From Rhodoferax antarcticus ANT.BR (GTDB lineage: Bacteria > Pseudomonadota > Gammaproteobacteria > Burkholderiales > Burkholderiaceae_C), in contig NZ_MSYM01000013.1 in the NCBI RefSeq assembly GCF_001938565.1, forward strand, positions 373,496 to 437,495: a stretch of 64,000 bases of DNA, given 5' to 3'. Position 1 is the stretch's first letter. Each line of letters begins with the position of its first letter. Below are positions 20,684 through 28,734 of the stretch, in pieces. The notes under the pieces are model-generated. The model was not told the DNA's origin and searched no databases. It saw only the letters and a list, made by a program, of their open reading frames with translations. A program made the translations under genes and the position numbers.

Positions 20684-22171
20684 ATGTTTGACAAACTTAG
20701 TTTGCTGGCGGTCGTTCCAGAAATCATCCTGCTGATCATGGCCTGCGCAATCATGATCATTGATTTATGGGTGAAGAGCAAGAATCGCGGTCTCACCTAT
20801 GGGCTTACTCTCCTGACGCTGGCAGTGGTGGTTGCACTCGAAGCGGCTTCTGCGACGTCAGGGCAAACAGTGTATGCGTTTAGCAACATGGTTGTGAATG
20901 ATTCGATGGGCGACTGGCTGAAGTGCTTTGCTGCTGCCTCGATGATGGTTGTGCTGATCTATGGGCGTGACTATGCAGCAGAGCGTGACATGCTGCGCGG
21001 TGGTGAGTTATTTACTTTGAGTTTGTTCTCTTTATTGGGCATCTTCGTGATGATTTCCGGGAATAACCTTCTTGGCATTTACATGGGCATCGAGTTGTTG
21101 ACCCTGTCCAGTTATGCGCTGGTGGCTTTGCGACGGGACCACGTCTTGTCGACCGAAGCGGCCATGAAGTACTTTGTGCTGGGTGCCTTGGCTTCTGGTT
21201 TTCTTCTGTACGGCATGTCCATGCTCTACGGCGCTACCGGGTCACTGGACCTGCATCAGATCCTCCAGGCGATCAATTCCGGTCAGATCGATCGGCAAAT
21301 TCTGGTGTTTGGGCTGGTGTTTTTGGTCGCTGGCTTGGCGTTCAAGCTGGGGGTTGTACCTTTTCATATGTGGGTACCCGATGTGTACCAAGGTGCGCCG
21401 ACGGTGATCACCTTGATGGTTAGCAGCGCGCCGAAGCTCGCAGCGTTTGCGGTGTTCATTCGGTTGCTCGTTGAGGGTCTGCTGCCGTTGGCCGTGGACT
21501 GGCAGCAAATGTTGATGGTTCTGGCCGTGGCGTCTTTGCTAGTGGGTAATCTCGCCGCCATTGCGCAGACCAACGTCAAGCGCATGTTGGCCTACTCAAC
21601 GATCTCACACATGGGCTTTGTTTTGTTGGGCTTGATGTCGGGTGTAGTGAATGCCAACCCGGATGCGGCAGGGGGCGCTTATGGTTCCGCGATGTTTTAC
21701 GTGGTGACCTATGTGCTAACTACTTTGGCAAGCTTTGGCGTCATCCTGCTTTTGTCGCGGGACGGGTTTGAGAGTGAAGAAATTTCTGACTTTGCCGGTC
21801 TCAACCAACGCAGTCCTCTTTACGCTGCCATCATGGCTCTGTGCCTGTTTTCTATGACTGGCATTCCGCCCACAGTGGGTTTTTACGCCAAGCTTGCCAT
21901 TTTGGAAGCGCTGATAGCCACTGAGGCGACATCGCACATTGTTCTGGCGGTGTTTGCCGTCATGATGTCTTTGATTGGCGCTTTCTACTACCTGCGGGTT
22001 GTCAAGGTGATGTACTTTGATCCACCTACAAGCACTGCCCCCCTTACCGCCTCTGTGGAGGTTCGTGCCGTGCTCACGGTCAATGGCGCCTTGCTTCTGG
22101 TTTTGGGATTGTTGCCTGGCGGACTCATGACTTTGTGCGCGGATGCAATGATGAAGATGCTGGCAACTTAA
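20684..22171 (+). CDS. nuoN: NADH-quinone oxidoreductase subunit N
   Basis: A 495-residue antiporter-like subunit, last of the complex I genes. [17 protein letters not shown] and [35 protein letters not shown] hold the conserved Glu and Lys. [21 protein letters not shown] follows. ATG 20684 matches the family start, whereas the in-frame extension to 20627 overlaps nuoM. The ribosome site (AAGAAAAAG) is weak. Confidence 0.95.
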   Translation: MFDKLSLLAVVPEIILLIMACAIMIIDLWVKSKNRGLTYGLTLLTLAVVVALEAASATSGQTVYAFSNMVVNDSMGDWLKCFAAASMMVVLIYGRDYAAERDMLRGGELFTLSLFSLLGIFVMISGNNLLGIYMGIELLTLSSYALVALRRDHVLSTEAAMKYFVLGALASGFLLYGMSMLYGATGSLDLHQILQAINSGQIDRQILVFGLVFLVAGLAFKLGVVPFHMWVPDVYQGAPTVITLMVSSAPKLAAFAVFIRLLVEGLLPLAVDWQQMLMVLAVASLLVGNLAAIAQTNVKRMLAYSTISHMGFVLLGLMSGVVNANPDAAGGAYGSAMFYVVTYVLTTLASFGVILLLSRDGFESEEISDFAGLNQRSPLYAAIMALCLFSMTGIPPTVGFYAKLAILEALIATEATSHIVLAVFAVMMSLIGAFYYLRVVKVMYFDPPTSTAPLTASVEVRAVLTVNGALLLVLGLLPGGLMTLCADAMMKMLAT

Positions 22172-22185
22172 TCGTGCCCATCTAA

Positions 22186-22206
22186 CGTCACCTGACGCGT
22201 TTTTTT
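22186..22206 (+). terminator. Weak terminator candidate after nuoN
   Basis: A short CGTC-ACCT-GACG hairpin (22186-22197) followed by CG and seven T (22200-22206). The 4-bp stem is weak, but the T-run is good. It overlaps the possible start of the next gene. Confidence 0.3.
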
Positions 22207-22810
22207 GCAGGTTTTAGACTTGGAACATTTGCACGAGCGCAAGGTGTCAGGCACCGTACTGTGCAGGGGAAGTTTCTTACATGTCCTGTGCGATGGTGTG
22301 GAACTCCCCAACGGTGCGCCAGCGACGCGTGAGTATGTCGTTCACCCGGGTGCGGTGATGATCGTGCCACTCATCGAAGATGCTCCTGGCCAATTTCGTT
22401 TGGTCTTGGAGCGACAGTTTCGTTACCCCGTCAATCGCACCGTCATAGAGTTTCCCGCGGGAAAGATTGACGCAGGAGAGGAGCCCTTTCAGTGTGCTCA
22501 GCGTGAGCTGCGCGAAGAGACGGGATACGTGGCGGCTTCCTGGGCCCGAGCGGGAATGTTGCACCCGGCGATTTCTTATTCCACCGAGTTCATCGATATC
22601 TGGTTTGCGCGTGGTCTCGTGGCAGGTGAGAGGCGGCTTGACAAAGATGAATTTTTGGACGTTTTTACTGCGACGCCTGCTGAACTGATGTCTTGGTGCC
22701 GACATGGTCAGGTGACAGACGCCAAAACGCTTGTTGCGGCATTGTGGTTGGAAAACGTACTTTCTGGTGCCTGGGCACTAGATTGGTCGGATAACCACGC
22801 CGAGGAATAG
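22205..22810 (+). CDS. Nudix hydrolase, ADP-ribose pyrophosphatase type
   Basis: A protein of up to 201 residues with a complete Nudix box, G-x5-E-x7-REL-x-EE-x-G, seen as GKIDAGEEPFQCAQRELREETG (in two pieces: GKIDAGEEPF, QCAQRELREETG). The region before it (ATREYVVHPGAVMIVPL, LERQFRYP) is typical of the NudF/ADP-ribose branch, which hydrolyses ADP-ribose to AMP and ribose 5-phosphate. There is no ATG near the expected start; TTG at 22205 or 22220 must be used after a stop at 22193-22195. It follows nuoN, a common neighbour in Burkholderiales. Confidence 0.85.
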   Translation: MQVLDLEHLHERKVSGTVLCRGSFLHVLCDGVELPNGAPATREYVVHPGAVMIVPLIEDAPGQFRLVLERQFRYPVNRTVIEFPAGKIDAGEEPFQCAQRELREETGYVAASWARAGMLHPAISYSTEFIDIWFARGLVAGERRLDKDEFLDVFTATPAELMSWCRHGQVTDAKTLVAALWLENVLSGAWALDWSDNHAEE

Positions 22811-23217
22811 CGCAGCCAGTAGGCGTGTTATCACTGCTTAGGCGCTAAAGCTGACAATACGCCCAGTCGCCCGGCCTTGCTCGTTGAGCACTGACGGCGC
22901 AGTTGGATCGTTTTTAAACCAATTTCGGTCAACCCGAAGTCTGGTCAGGCAGTCACATTCAACAGACGACCTGTTGGTTGCCCCAGTATGTTGATCACTG
23001 GTTTGGCCGGTTTTGCAGGCTAGGCATCACTTCCGTCTGCTGTTGCTTGGTTTCAGGGCCGCCAATTGGGCTTTTTGGGAAGACATGGGCTGCTGGGTGG
23101 ACTGAATCTGCGCTGCGCGGGTGCTGGAAACTTCCATGATGAATTCCTGTCAAAGTTACGGCATCGGTTTACAAGCCTTCAGTCAGGTCTACAAGTCCGC
23201 GTTTATCAAACCCCTAT
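22811..23217. other. Intergenic stretch between the Nudix gene and the ABC exporter
   Basis: About 400 bases between genes that face each other. I see no recognisable conserved protein or RNA. The only candidate is a 36-codon minus-strand reading frame listed separately. Confidence 0.5.
23027..23137 (-). CDS. Possible 36-residue small ORF, unknown function
   Basis: An ATG on the - strand at 23137 is preceded by AGGAA at 6-7 nt, and the frame runs 36 codons to TGA. The product is polar (EVSSTRAAQIQSTQQ..., ending KPSNSRRK), with no membrane span or known motif. It could be the surviving start of a larger lost gene. Support is limited to the ribosome site. Confidence 0.2.
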   Translation of the reverse strand: MEVSSTRAAQIQSTQQPMSSQKAQLAALKPSNSRRK

Positions 23218-24993
23218 TCAGGCATTAAATTGCAGGGCCGCCAACCCAGCGTAAACGCCACCCAGGCCCACCAGTTCGGCGTGGGTTCCCTGTTCCACAA
23301 GTCGCCCATGGTCGATTACCACAATGCGGTTGGCTTTTTGCACTGTGGCCAAGCGGTGCGCAATCACCAGTGTGGTGCGATCACGCATGGCTGATTCCAG
23401 AGCTGCCTGTACCATTCGCTCACTTTCAGCATCGAGTGCGCTGGTTGCCTCGTCCAGCAGCAATAAGGGTGGATTTTTCAGGATGGCACGCGCAATCGCA
23501 ATTCGCTGACGCTGTCCGCCGCTCAGGCGAACACCGCGCTCGCCAAGAAACGTGTCATAGCCTTGGGGGAGGTCGGTGATAAAACCATCCGCAAACGCCG
23601 ACATGGCCGCCGCTTTGACCTCAGCATCAGTGGCTTCTGGTCGCCCATAACGGATGTTTTCCAGCGCACTGCTTGAAAAGACGACCGCATCTTGAGGAAC
23701 GATACCGATATGCTGGCGAAGATCGGACAACGTCATGTCGCGGGTGGGAACGCCATCAAGCAGGAGGCGGCCGTTTTGCGGGTCGTAAAAACGCAGCAGC
23801 AACTGAAATACCGTGCTCTTGCCTGCTCCGCTGGGCCCTACCAGCGCCACGGTCTGCCCAGCCGGGATGATCAGTGAAAATTCATGCAGGGCAGCTTGGT
23901 TTGGTCTGGACGGGTAGTGAAAGGTAATTGAATCAAATTCAATAGCACTCCCCGCTTTATCTATAAGGGTTTGAGCCGGATTTAATGGGGATTTAATGGG
24001 TGACTGACTAGCCAGAAGCTCCATCAGCCGCTCAGTGGCACCTGCAGCACGCAGCACGTCGCCGTAAACCTCACCCAGCACCGCGAAAGCACTGGCCAGG
24101 ATGATGACGTAAATCACCGTTTGTCCGAGGTGCCCTGCACTGATGGTGCCTGCCAGCACCGCCTGCGTCCCCTGATACAAGCCCCACAACAGGGCAGCAC
24201 TGGTGGCGATGATGATGAAGGCTACCAGCGCCGAGCGCGTTCCTGAACGCCGCACCGACACCTCAAATGCTGTCTCGGTGGCCTGGGTAAAGCGACTGGT
24301 TTCACGCAGCTCTGCGGTGTAGCTTTGCACAACGGGGATGGCGTTCAGAACTTCTGCGGCAATGGCGCTGGAGTCTGCAGCGCGGTCTTGGCTGGCGCGA
24401 GAAAGTTTACGCAAGCGCCTACCAAACGCAGCAGTCGGTACCACGATCAAAATTAAAATCAGCAGCACCTGTGCCATGACCACTGGATTTGTCCACACCA
24501 AAATCACCAAAGCACCTGACCCCATGACCAGATTACGTAGCCCTTGGCTCAGGGAGGAGCCAACCACCGTTTGCACCAATGTCGTGTCGGCGGACAAACG
24601 CGACAAAACCTCACCCGTCTGCGTCGTTTCAAAAAACTGCGGACTCTGCTGCAGTACGTGTGCATAAACTGCGTTGCGTAAGTCGGCGCTAACCCGCTCG
24701 CCCAGCCAGCTCACCATATAGAAGCGTGCTGCCGAAAAAACACCGAGGGCAACAGCCACGGCAAACAAAAGCGCAAAGTGACCACGCACGGCCATCATCC
24801 CATCACCCGGGCTACCAGGTGTCAGTCCGCCATCGATCAAACTGCGCAGGGCGAGCGGAAAAGCCAGTGTCGTCACCGCAGCCATGATCAGAAACGTCAA
24901 TGCCAAACCAATGCGTAGCTTGTGGGGCCTAAGAAAGGGCATCAACCCTGACAGTGACTTGGGGTGATGGGCGGGCTTGGAGTCTTCAGACAT
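23218..24993 (-). CDS. ABC transporter half-molecule: fused transmembrane and ATPase domains (MsbA/multidrug exporter type)
   Basis: A 591-residue type IV ABC exporter. Six transmembrane helices occupy about residues 20-310, including GLALTFLIMAAVTTLAFPLAL and the EVLSRLSADTTLVQ coupling segment. The ATPase domain has Walker A GPSGAGKST, Q-loop, signature LSGGQRQR, Walker B LLLLDEATSALD and the H-loop AHRLAT. It would work as a homodimer exporting a lipid or drug; the substrate is unknown. ATG 24993 (start MSEDSKPAHH) is chosen over an upstream in-frame start that lacks similarity. A dispersed-repeat copy (23942-23977) lies in the linker between the two domains. Confidence 0.9.
   Translation of the reverse strand: MSEDSKPAHHPKSLSGLMPFLRPHKLRIGLALTFLIMAAVTTLAFPLALRSLIDGGLTPGSPGDGMMAVRGHFALLFAVAVALGVFSAARFYMVSWLGERVSADLRNAVYAHVLQQSPQFFETTQTGEVLSRLSADTTLVQTVVGSSLSQGLRNLVMGSGALVILVWTNPVVMAQVLLILILIVVPTAAFGRRLRKLSRASQDRAADSSAIAAEVLNAIPVVQSYTAELRETSRFTQATETAFEVSVRRSGTRSALVAFIIIATSAALLWGLYQGTQAVLAGTISAGHLGQTVIYVIILASAFAVLGEVYGDVLRAAGATERLMELLASQSPIKSPLNPAQTLIDKAGSAIEFDSITFHYPSRPNQAALHEFSLIIPAGQTVALVGPSGAGKSTVFQLLLRFYDPQNGRLLLDGVPTRDMTLSDLRQHIGIVPQDAVVFSSSALENIRYGRPEATDAEVKAAAMSAFADGFITDLPQGYDTFLGERGVRLSGGQRQRIAIARAILKNPPLLLLDEATSALDAESERMVQAALESAMRDRTTLVIAHRLATVQKANRIVVIDHGRLVEQGTHAELVGLGGVYAGLAALQFNA
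23942..23977 (+). repeat. Dispersed short repeat, copy D, inside the ABC exporter gene
   Basis: ATAGCACTCC...CGCTTTATCTATAAGGGTTTGAGCC resembles copies A-C (same spacing, same AAGGG core). It is in-frame and encodes about 12 residues of the flexible linker between the membrane and ATPase domains (AQTLIDKAGSAIEF region), where insertion is harmless. Confidence 0.45.
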
Positions 24994-25452
24994 GTAGGGA
25001 GTGTTTTTGGGTGGCACTAAAAGCGCAGAAACTCGCAGGGGTTGCTGCAGCGAGTTTAATCGGGGCACTTTCAAGGTCGTTAGAGTGCCTGTGACATGGC
25101 CTGAAAAGGTGACACTCGGTGACGAACGGGCGAACTTGTGGGCAGACGGCGGGCGACAGCGCTACAGTACCTCTGTCGACCCCGATTGCGATGGTCGGAC
25201 ACGAAAAAATCCCCGCAGTACGCGCACTTGTGTTGTCCTGCCTGGGCCATAAACGCTCCTGGGTGGGGTCAACCGACGCACCCGCATTGACAGCGCGCGT
25301 TGCTCAAAGCGCAATTTGAAGAAGACGTTCAGCAGCGCGAAGAAGACGCGTTAATGACGATGATTTGAAGAAGACGAGCACCCACGAAAACGCACGCTCA
25401 AACCGGAAGAATCAATGCAGATTCAGACCGGCGGCCACAGAACTAAGACCAG
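24994..25452. other. Intergenic stretch between the ABC exporter and ppaA/aerR
   Basis: About 460 bases with no convincing gene. It holds a hairpin (25029-25057), an inverted repeat GGCACT/AGTGCC (25064-25089), and three direct copies of GAAGAAGACG (25318-25327, 25339-25348, 25367-25376). Open frames here are short and unlike known proteins. The stretch marks the boundary between housekeeping genes and the photosynthesis cluster. Confidence 0.5.
25029..25057 (-). promoter_or_regulatory. Stem-loop in the leader of the ABC exporter gene
   Basis: Perfect 8-bp stem AAACTCGC (25029-25036) with GCGAGTTT (25050-25057) and a 13-nt loop, 36 bases upstream of the exporter start. It could be a leader structure or, on the + strand, a terminator-like element. 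Its function is unknown. Confidence 0.3.
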
Positions 25453-26289
25453 TTAGCTATTGACCAACAAGGACGCGATCCGAACACCTTCCAAGGCGTC
25501 TGTGGCAATGGCATCTGCCCCAAGGCTTTGCGCACTGATGCCGCCGGAAAAAAAAGCAGGGCCACCAAGGAGTATCGGAATGCTTGGATTACACGACGTC
25601 TGCTTCAGGGTTGTGACAAGCTCCAGCAACCCACCGAACTGCTGGGTGAGACTCACTGACAAGCCAATTAAATCAAACCATTCATTTTTTGCGGCAGCAT
25701 ACAGCTCAGAAGGCGTGTTGGCGATTTCGACCACGACTTGCCAGCCACTCTTGCGAAAGAACTCGGACGCCATAGCGAGTCCAAGAATATGTTGCGAGCC
25801 TGGTGCCGACGCCAGCATGATCCGCTTGGAAGTGCCGGCATTTTGTGGACCACTCTGATACTCGAAGCCGATTCGGTGCGTGACCTGGTGCATACGCAAC
25901 AGGCCCAACGTAACCTGGGTGAAATCGGTACGCTCCTGTTCCCACATCAGGCCCAAATGACGGGCGGCAGGTGCAATCAGGTCTAAAAAGATACTGTCGC
26001 TGTTGACGCCATTGAGTAGCAAGCCTTCGACGAAGGTCAGCACATCTTCGGGCTCTCGGGACACACAAAGCTCAGAGAAGGTGGCTACATCAGACGCTGC
26101 GGGTTTGAAGGACAGATCGAAATTCTGCGAGTTTGCAGCCCCAGCATGCGGGTGAGCTTCCAAAAGTCGCGGGATGATCTGACTTTCAATCAAGCTGCGT
26201 AGGGATCCAGCGCACGCATCTTCAGCCGGGATCCCAAACTGTTGGGCTAACACTTTTGAAGAGGCGGAACGAATGGCGCTGTTTTGCAT
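25453..26289 (-). CDS. ppaA: Cobalamin-binding photosynthesis regulator, PpaA/AerR type
   Basis: A 278-residue cytoplasmic protein. Residues about 60-145 form a helical B12-binding-2-like region (SIFLDLIAPAARHLGLMWEQE, then TDFTQVTLGLLRMHQV), and residues 156-278 form a Rossmann-like B12-binding domain without the classic DxHxxG. His167 in ASAPGSQHILG sits where AerR/PpaA proteins place the axial ligand. In relatives AerR/PpaA responds to light and oxygen through B12 and modifies CrtJ/PpsR activity. ATG 26289 follows AAGGA at 6 nt; the long upstream extension is not used. It diverges from crtE over a shared promoter region with a PpsR box. Confidence 0.88.
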   Translation of the reverse strand: MQNSAIRSASSKVLAQQFGIPAEDACAGSLRSLIESQIIPRLLEAHPHAGAANSQNFDLSFKPAASDVATFSELCVSREPEDVLTFVEGLLLNGVNSDSIFLDLIAPAARHLGLMWEQERTDFTQVTLGLLRMHQVTHRIGFEYQSGPQNAGTSKRIMLASAPGSQHILGLAMASEFFRKSGWQVVVEIANTPSELYAAAKNEWFDLIGLSVSLTQQFGGLLELVTTLKQTSCNPSIPILLGGPAFFSGGISAQSLGADAIATDALEGVRIASLLVNS

Positions 26290-26471
26290 AGCAATCCTTG
26301 GGTATAGACGCGCTAGCGTGATCAGGTTGAATGAACTCGCTGGAAATGTTTTGAACGGATCGGTATGGTAACCCCAACGGTTTACAAATCTCGTTCTCGC
26401 AAACAACGCTCTTTTTGCTGTCAGCAATGCTGTCTTCGTCCGGTGCAGTCCCGCACTGGTGTAAATATCAG

Positions 26472-26499
26472 TTGACAACTTGTGGCACTTATATATAGT
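26472..26499 (+). promoter_or_regulatory. Promoter of the crtE superoperon
   Basis: TTGACA (26472-26477), 16-bp spacer, TATAGT (26494-26499). Transcription should begin near 26506, just upstream of the PpsR box, leaving a ~38-nt leader with GAGG before the crtE ATG. Confidence 0.6.
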
Positions 26500-26515
26500 C
26501 ACGAACAAATGTCAA
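26488..26515 (-). promoter_or_regulatory. Promoter of ppaA/aerR, overlapping the crtE promoter
   Basis: On the - strand: TTGACA (26515-26510), 16-bp spacer, TATAAG (26493-26488). It predicts a ~190-nt leader before ppaA. Its -35 element is inside the PpsR box, and its -10 element abuts the crtE -10, so the two promoters cannot be occupied together. The leader can form a hairpin (CCAGTGC with GCACCGG), but I see no riboswitch pattern. Confidence 0.5.
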
Positions 26516-26527
26516 GTTGAAGTGACA
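26510..26527. promoter_or_regulatory. PpsR/CrtJ box between ppaA and crtE
   Basis: TGT at 26510-26512 and ACA at 26525-26527 with exactly 12 bases between, the consensus for PpsR/CrtJ. It covers about +4 to +21 of the crtE transcript and the -35 of ppaA, so binding would repress both under oxic conditions. Confidence 0.75.
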
Positions 26528-26543
26528 GAAATAGCGAGGCCCT

Positions 26544-27449
26544 ATGGATTTGTTAAAGCGCGCAGAAAAAGCCCTTGAGTTCCATTTTGAAAGAGCTGCT
26601 GGATTGGGCGCACCGCCAAGACTGGTTGAGGCTATGCGGCACGCAGTGTTTTCTGGTGGCGCCAGAGTTCGTCCGCAACTGGTTTTGTCGGTGGCCATGG
26701 CCTGTGGTGAGGATGCTCCCGAATTGACCGACGCTGCGGCCTGCGCTGTGGAGTTGATGCATTGTGCATCCTTGGTTCATGATGACATGCCCGCTTTTGA
26801 CAATGCGGATATCCGTCGTGGGCGGCCTTCGGTGCACAAAGCGTTTGGAGAACCTCTGGCTTTGTTGGCCGGTGATGCGTTGATTGTGATGGCTTACCAA
26901 GTGTTGTTGAACGCGGGCAAGTCTGATCCTGAGCGCTTGGTGGCCTTGATGCACGCCTTGAGCGCTGGTGTGGGATTGCCATCTGGTATCGTGGCGGGAC
27001 AAGCTTGGGAATGTGAAGTAAAGGCCGACCTTGGCCAGTATCAGCGCGCCAAAACAGGTGCACTTTTTGTTGCTGCTACCTGTTCTGGCGCATTGTGTTG
27101 CGCCAGCGACGCTGGTCCTTGGGCAACGCTGGGTGCGAGCCTCGGTGAGGCCTATCAGGTGGCAGACGATATTCGCGATGTCATGGGACAAGCCATTCTG
27201 CTGGGCAAGCCCTCTGGTCAAGATGTCTTGCATGCGCGCCCGAGTGCCGCTAGTGAACTGGGTCTGGATGGTGCTATGGCGCACTTTCAGTCCCTGATTG
27301 AGCTGGCAATTGCTAGCATCCCGGAATGTTCGTATCGGGAGTTGTTGCAGCAGTTGGTTCGCCGTGAAGCCGAGCGGCTGGTTCCCAGCGCTGCCTTCGC
27401 TGAGTTCAAGCGCCAGAGTATGCTTGCACCCCAAAGCATGTCTGCTTAA
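26544..27449 (+). CDS. crtE: Geranylgeranyl diphosphate synthase
   Basis: A 301-residue polyprenyl synthase that makes GGPP for carotenoids and for the phytyl tail of bacteriochlorophyll. The first aspartate-rich motif is in LVHDDMPAFDNADIRRGRPSVH (DDMPAFD) and the second is DDIRD near residue 213. GDALIVMAYQVL and KTGALF are typical of the proteobacterial CrtE/IspA branch. It is the first gene of the long + strand superoperon and lies under a PpsR box. It differs from housekeeping IspA mainly by context. Confidence 0.93.
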   Translation: MDLLKRAEKALEFHFERAAGLGAPPRLVEAMRHAVFSGGARVRPQLVLSVAMACGEDAPELTDAAACAVELMHCASLVHDDMPAFDNADIRRGRPSVHKAFGEPLALLAGDALIVMAYQVLLNAGKSDPERLVALMHALSAGVGLPSGIVAGQAWECEVKADLGQYQRAKTGALFVAATCSGALCCASDAGPWATLGASLGEAYQVADDIRDVMGQAILLGKPSGQDVLHARPSAASELGLDGAMAHFQSLIELAIASIPECSYRELLQQLVRREAERLVPSAAFAEFKRQSMLAPQSMSA

Positions 27450-27484
27450 GTAGACCCAAAACAGCATAACCGCGAGTATCGATA

Positions 27485-28660
27485 GTGGACAATTTGGATG
27501 TTGCCAAGGCAGCGCACGCCGGTCTTGAAGGCTCGTCTTGGCTGGACGGATTTTATAAAAAGCTTGACGATTGGATGACCCGGCCGGAGCTTTACCGGAA
27601 GTCAATCTCCAACCCCGTGACGCGCTGGTTTACCCAGCGTCGGACCCAACAAATCTTCGACTTAATGTCCGGTTTTGTGCACTCTCAGGTGTTGTTGGCT
27701 TGCGTCAAACTCAATATTTTCACTATTGTCAAACAGTCGCCAGCCACATTGGAAGAGTTGTCGTCACGTTGCCGTGTGCCTGCCCCGGTGTTGCAGCGTC
27801 TGCTGCTGTCAGCTGTTGCGCTGCGCTTGTTAGAGCACAGGGGCAGCCAACGTTTTGGCCTCGGTGCGTTGGGGGCGCCACTGGCTGCGCATGAAGGAAT
27901 CAGGGCTATGGTGGAGCACAACAATTTGCTCTACCAAGACATGGCTGAACCTCTGGAATTCTTGCGAGATGCTTGGCGTGGCGACATGGCTTCCTATTGG
28001 ACCTACGCGCACAGCGAAGCGCCTGCGCAGGACTCCAAGCGGGATGCTGCCCAAGTGGGGCGTTATTCGGCACTCATGGCTGCTTCGCAGAACTTTGTCA
28101 TTGAAGAGATTCTTGGAGCCTATTCGTTTCACAAACACCATTGCATGATGGACGTGGGCTGTGGCATGGGACGCTTTGTTGCCGCAGTAGCGCAGCGCGA
28201 ACAGCACCTCACCTGCAAGCTATTTGATCTTCCAGCGGTCCTCGATCTGGCCCAAAAGAGTCACACAGCACTTGGCATTGACAGCCGCATGCACTACTGC
28301 CCTGGCAGCTTCTTTGACGACCCGATTCCTCATGGCGCTGACTTGATTACGCTGGTGCGGGTGGCACACGACCATTCAGATGCCGCAGTCATCAAGATTC
28401 TGAAGAACATCCACAGTGCACTGCCTGCAGGGGGCGCGCTTTTACTTGCAGAGCCCATGGCCCAAGAGCCAGGCGACAAGCCGCTGGCGGACGCCTATTT
28501 CCACCTGTACTTGTTGGCTATGGGGTCGGGCAGATTCCGCACACCCAGTGAGCTTTCCGCCATGCTTACAGAGAGCGGTTTTGCCAGCGTAGAGCAGGTA
28601 CCCAACGCCATGCCAATCCACACACGTATCCTGCTGGCCCGGAAATCTACGGCCGCCTAA
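27485..28660 (+). CDS. crtF: 1-hydroxycarotenoid O-methyltransferase (hydroxyneurosporene methyltransferase)
   Basis: A 391-residue SAM-dependent methyltransferase that methylates the C-1 hydroxyl in the spheroidene branch. An N-terminal dimerisation/winged-helix part (residues ~60-150) precedes the class I fold with MMDVGCGMGRFVAAVA as the SAM loop (about residue 220). VRVAHDHSD and LLAEPMA are typical of the O-methyltransferase_2 family; the His in VAHDHSD is near the usual catalytic base. The start is GTG 27485, 35 bases after crtE. Confidence 0.93.
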   Translation: MDNLDVAKAAHAGLEGSSWLDGFYKKLDDWMTRPELYRKSISNPVTRWFTQRRTQQIFDLMSGFVHSQVLLACVKLNIFTIVKQSPATLEELSSRCRVPAPVLQRLLLSAVALRLLEHRGSQRFGLGALGAPLAAHEGIRAMVEHNNLLYQDMAEPLEFLRDAWRGDMASYWTYAHSEAPAQDSKRDAAQVGRYSALMAASQNFVIEEILGAYSFHKHHCMMDVGCGMGRFVAAVAQREQHLTCKLFDLPAVLDLAQKSHTALGIDSRMHYCPGSFFDDPIPHGADLITLVRVAHDHSDAAVIKILKNIHSALPAGGALLLAEPMAQEPGDKPLADAYFHLYLLAMGSGRFRTPSELSAMLTESGFASVEQVPNAMPIHTRILLARKSTAA

Positions 28661-28687
28661 GTAATTACCCTAATAAATTGAATAAAC

Positions 28688-28727
28688 TGTAAATTCAAGT
28701 TGACAAATGTGAATGTCAACTTAGAAT
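28688..28727 (+). promoter_or_regulatory. bchC promoter with overlapping PpsR boxes
   Basis: Box 1 is TGT-N12-ACA (28688-28705). Box 2 is TGT-N12-AGA (28708-28725), one mismatch. The -35 TTGACA (28700-28705) shares its ACA with box 1; 16 bases later TAGAAT (28722-28727) is the -10. A perfect 9-bp inverted repeat, AAGTTGACA (28697-28705) with TGTCAACTT (28714-28722), spans the promoter. Predicted transcription start is 28733-28736, at the bchC ATG (28735). Confidence 0.75.
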
Positions 28728-28734
28728 TAAAATC

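Noticed and set aside
26290..26480. Cobalamin riboswitch in the ppaA leader
   Set aside because: A ~190-nt leader before a B12-binding protein made it worth a look, but I could not find the conserved B12-box or core elements, only one simple hairpin.
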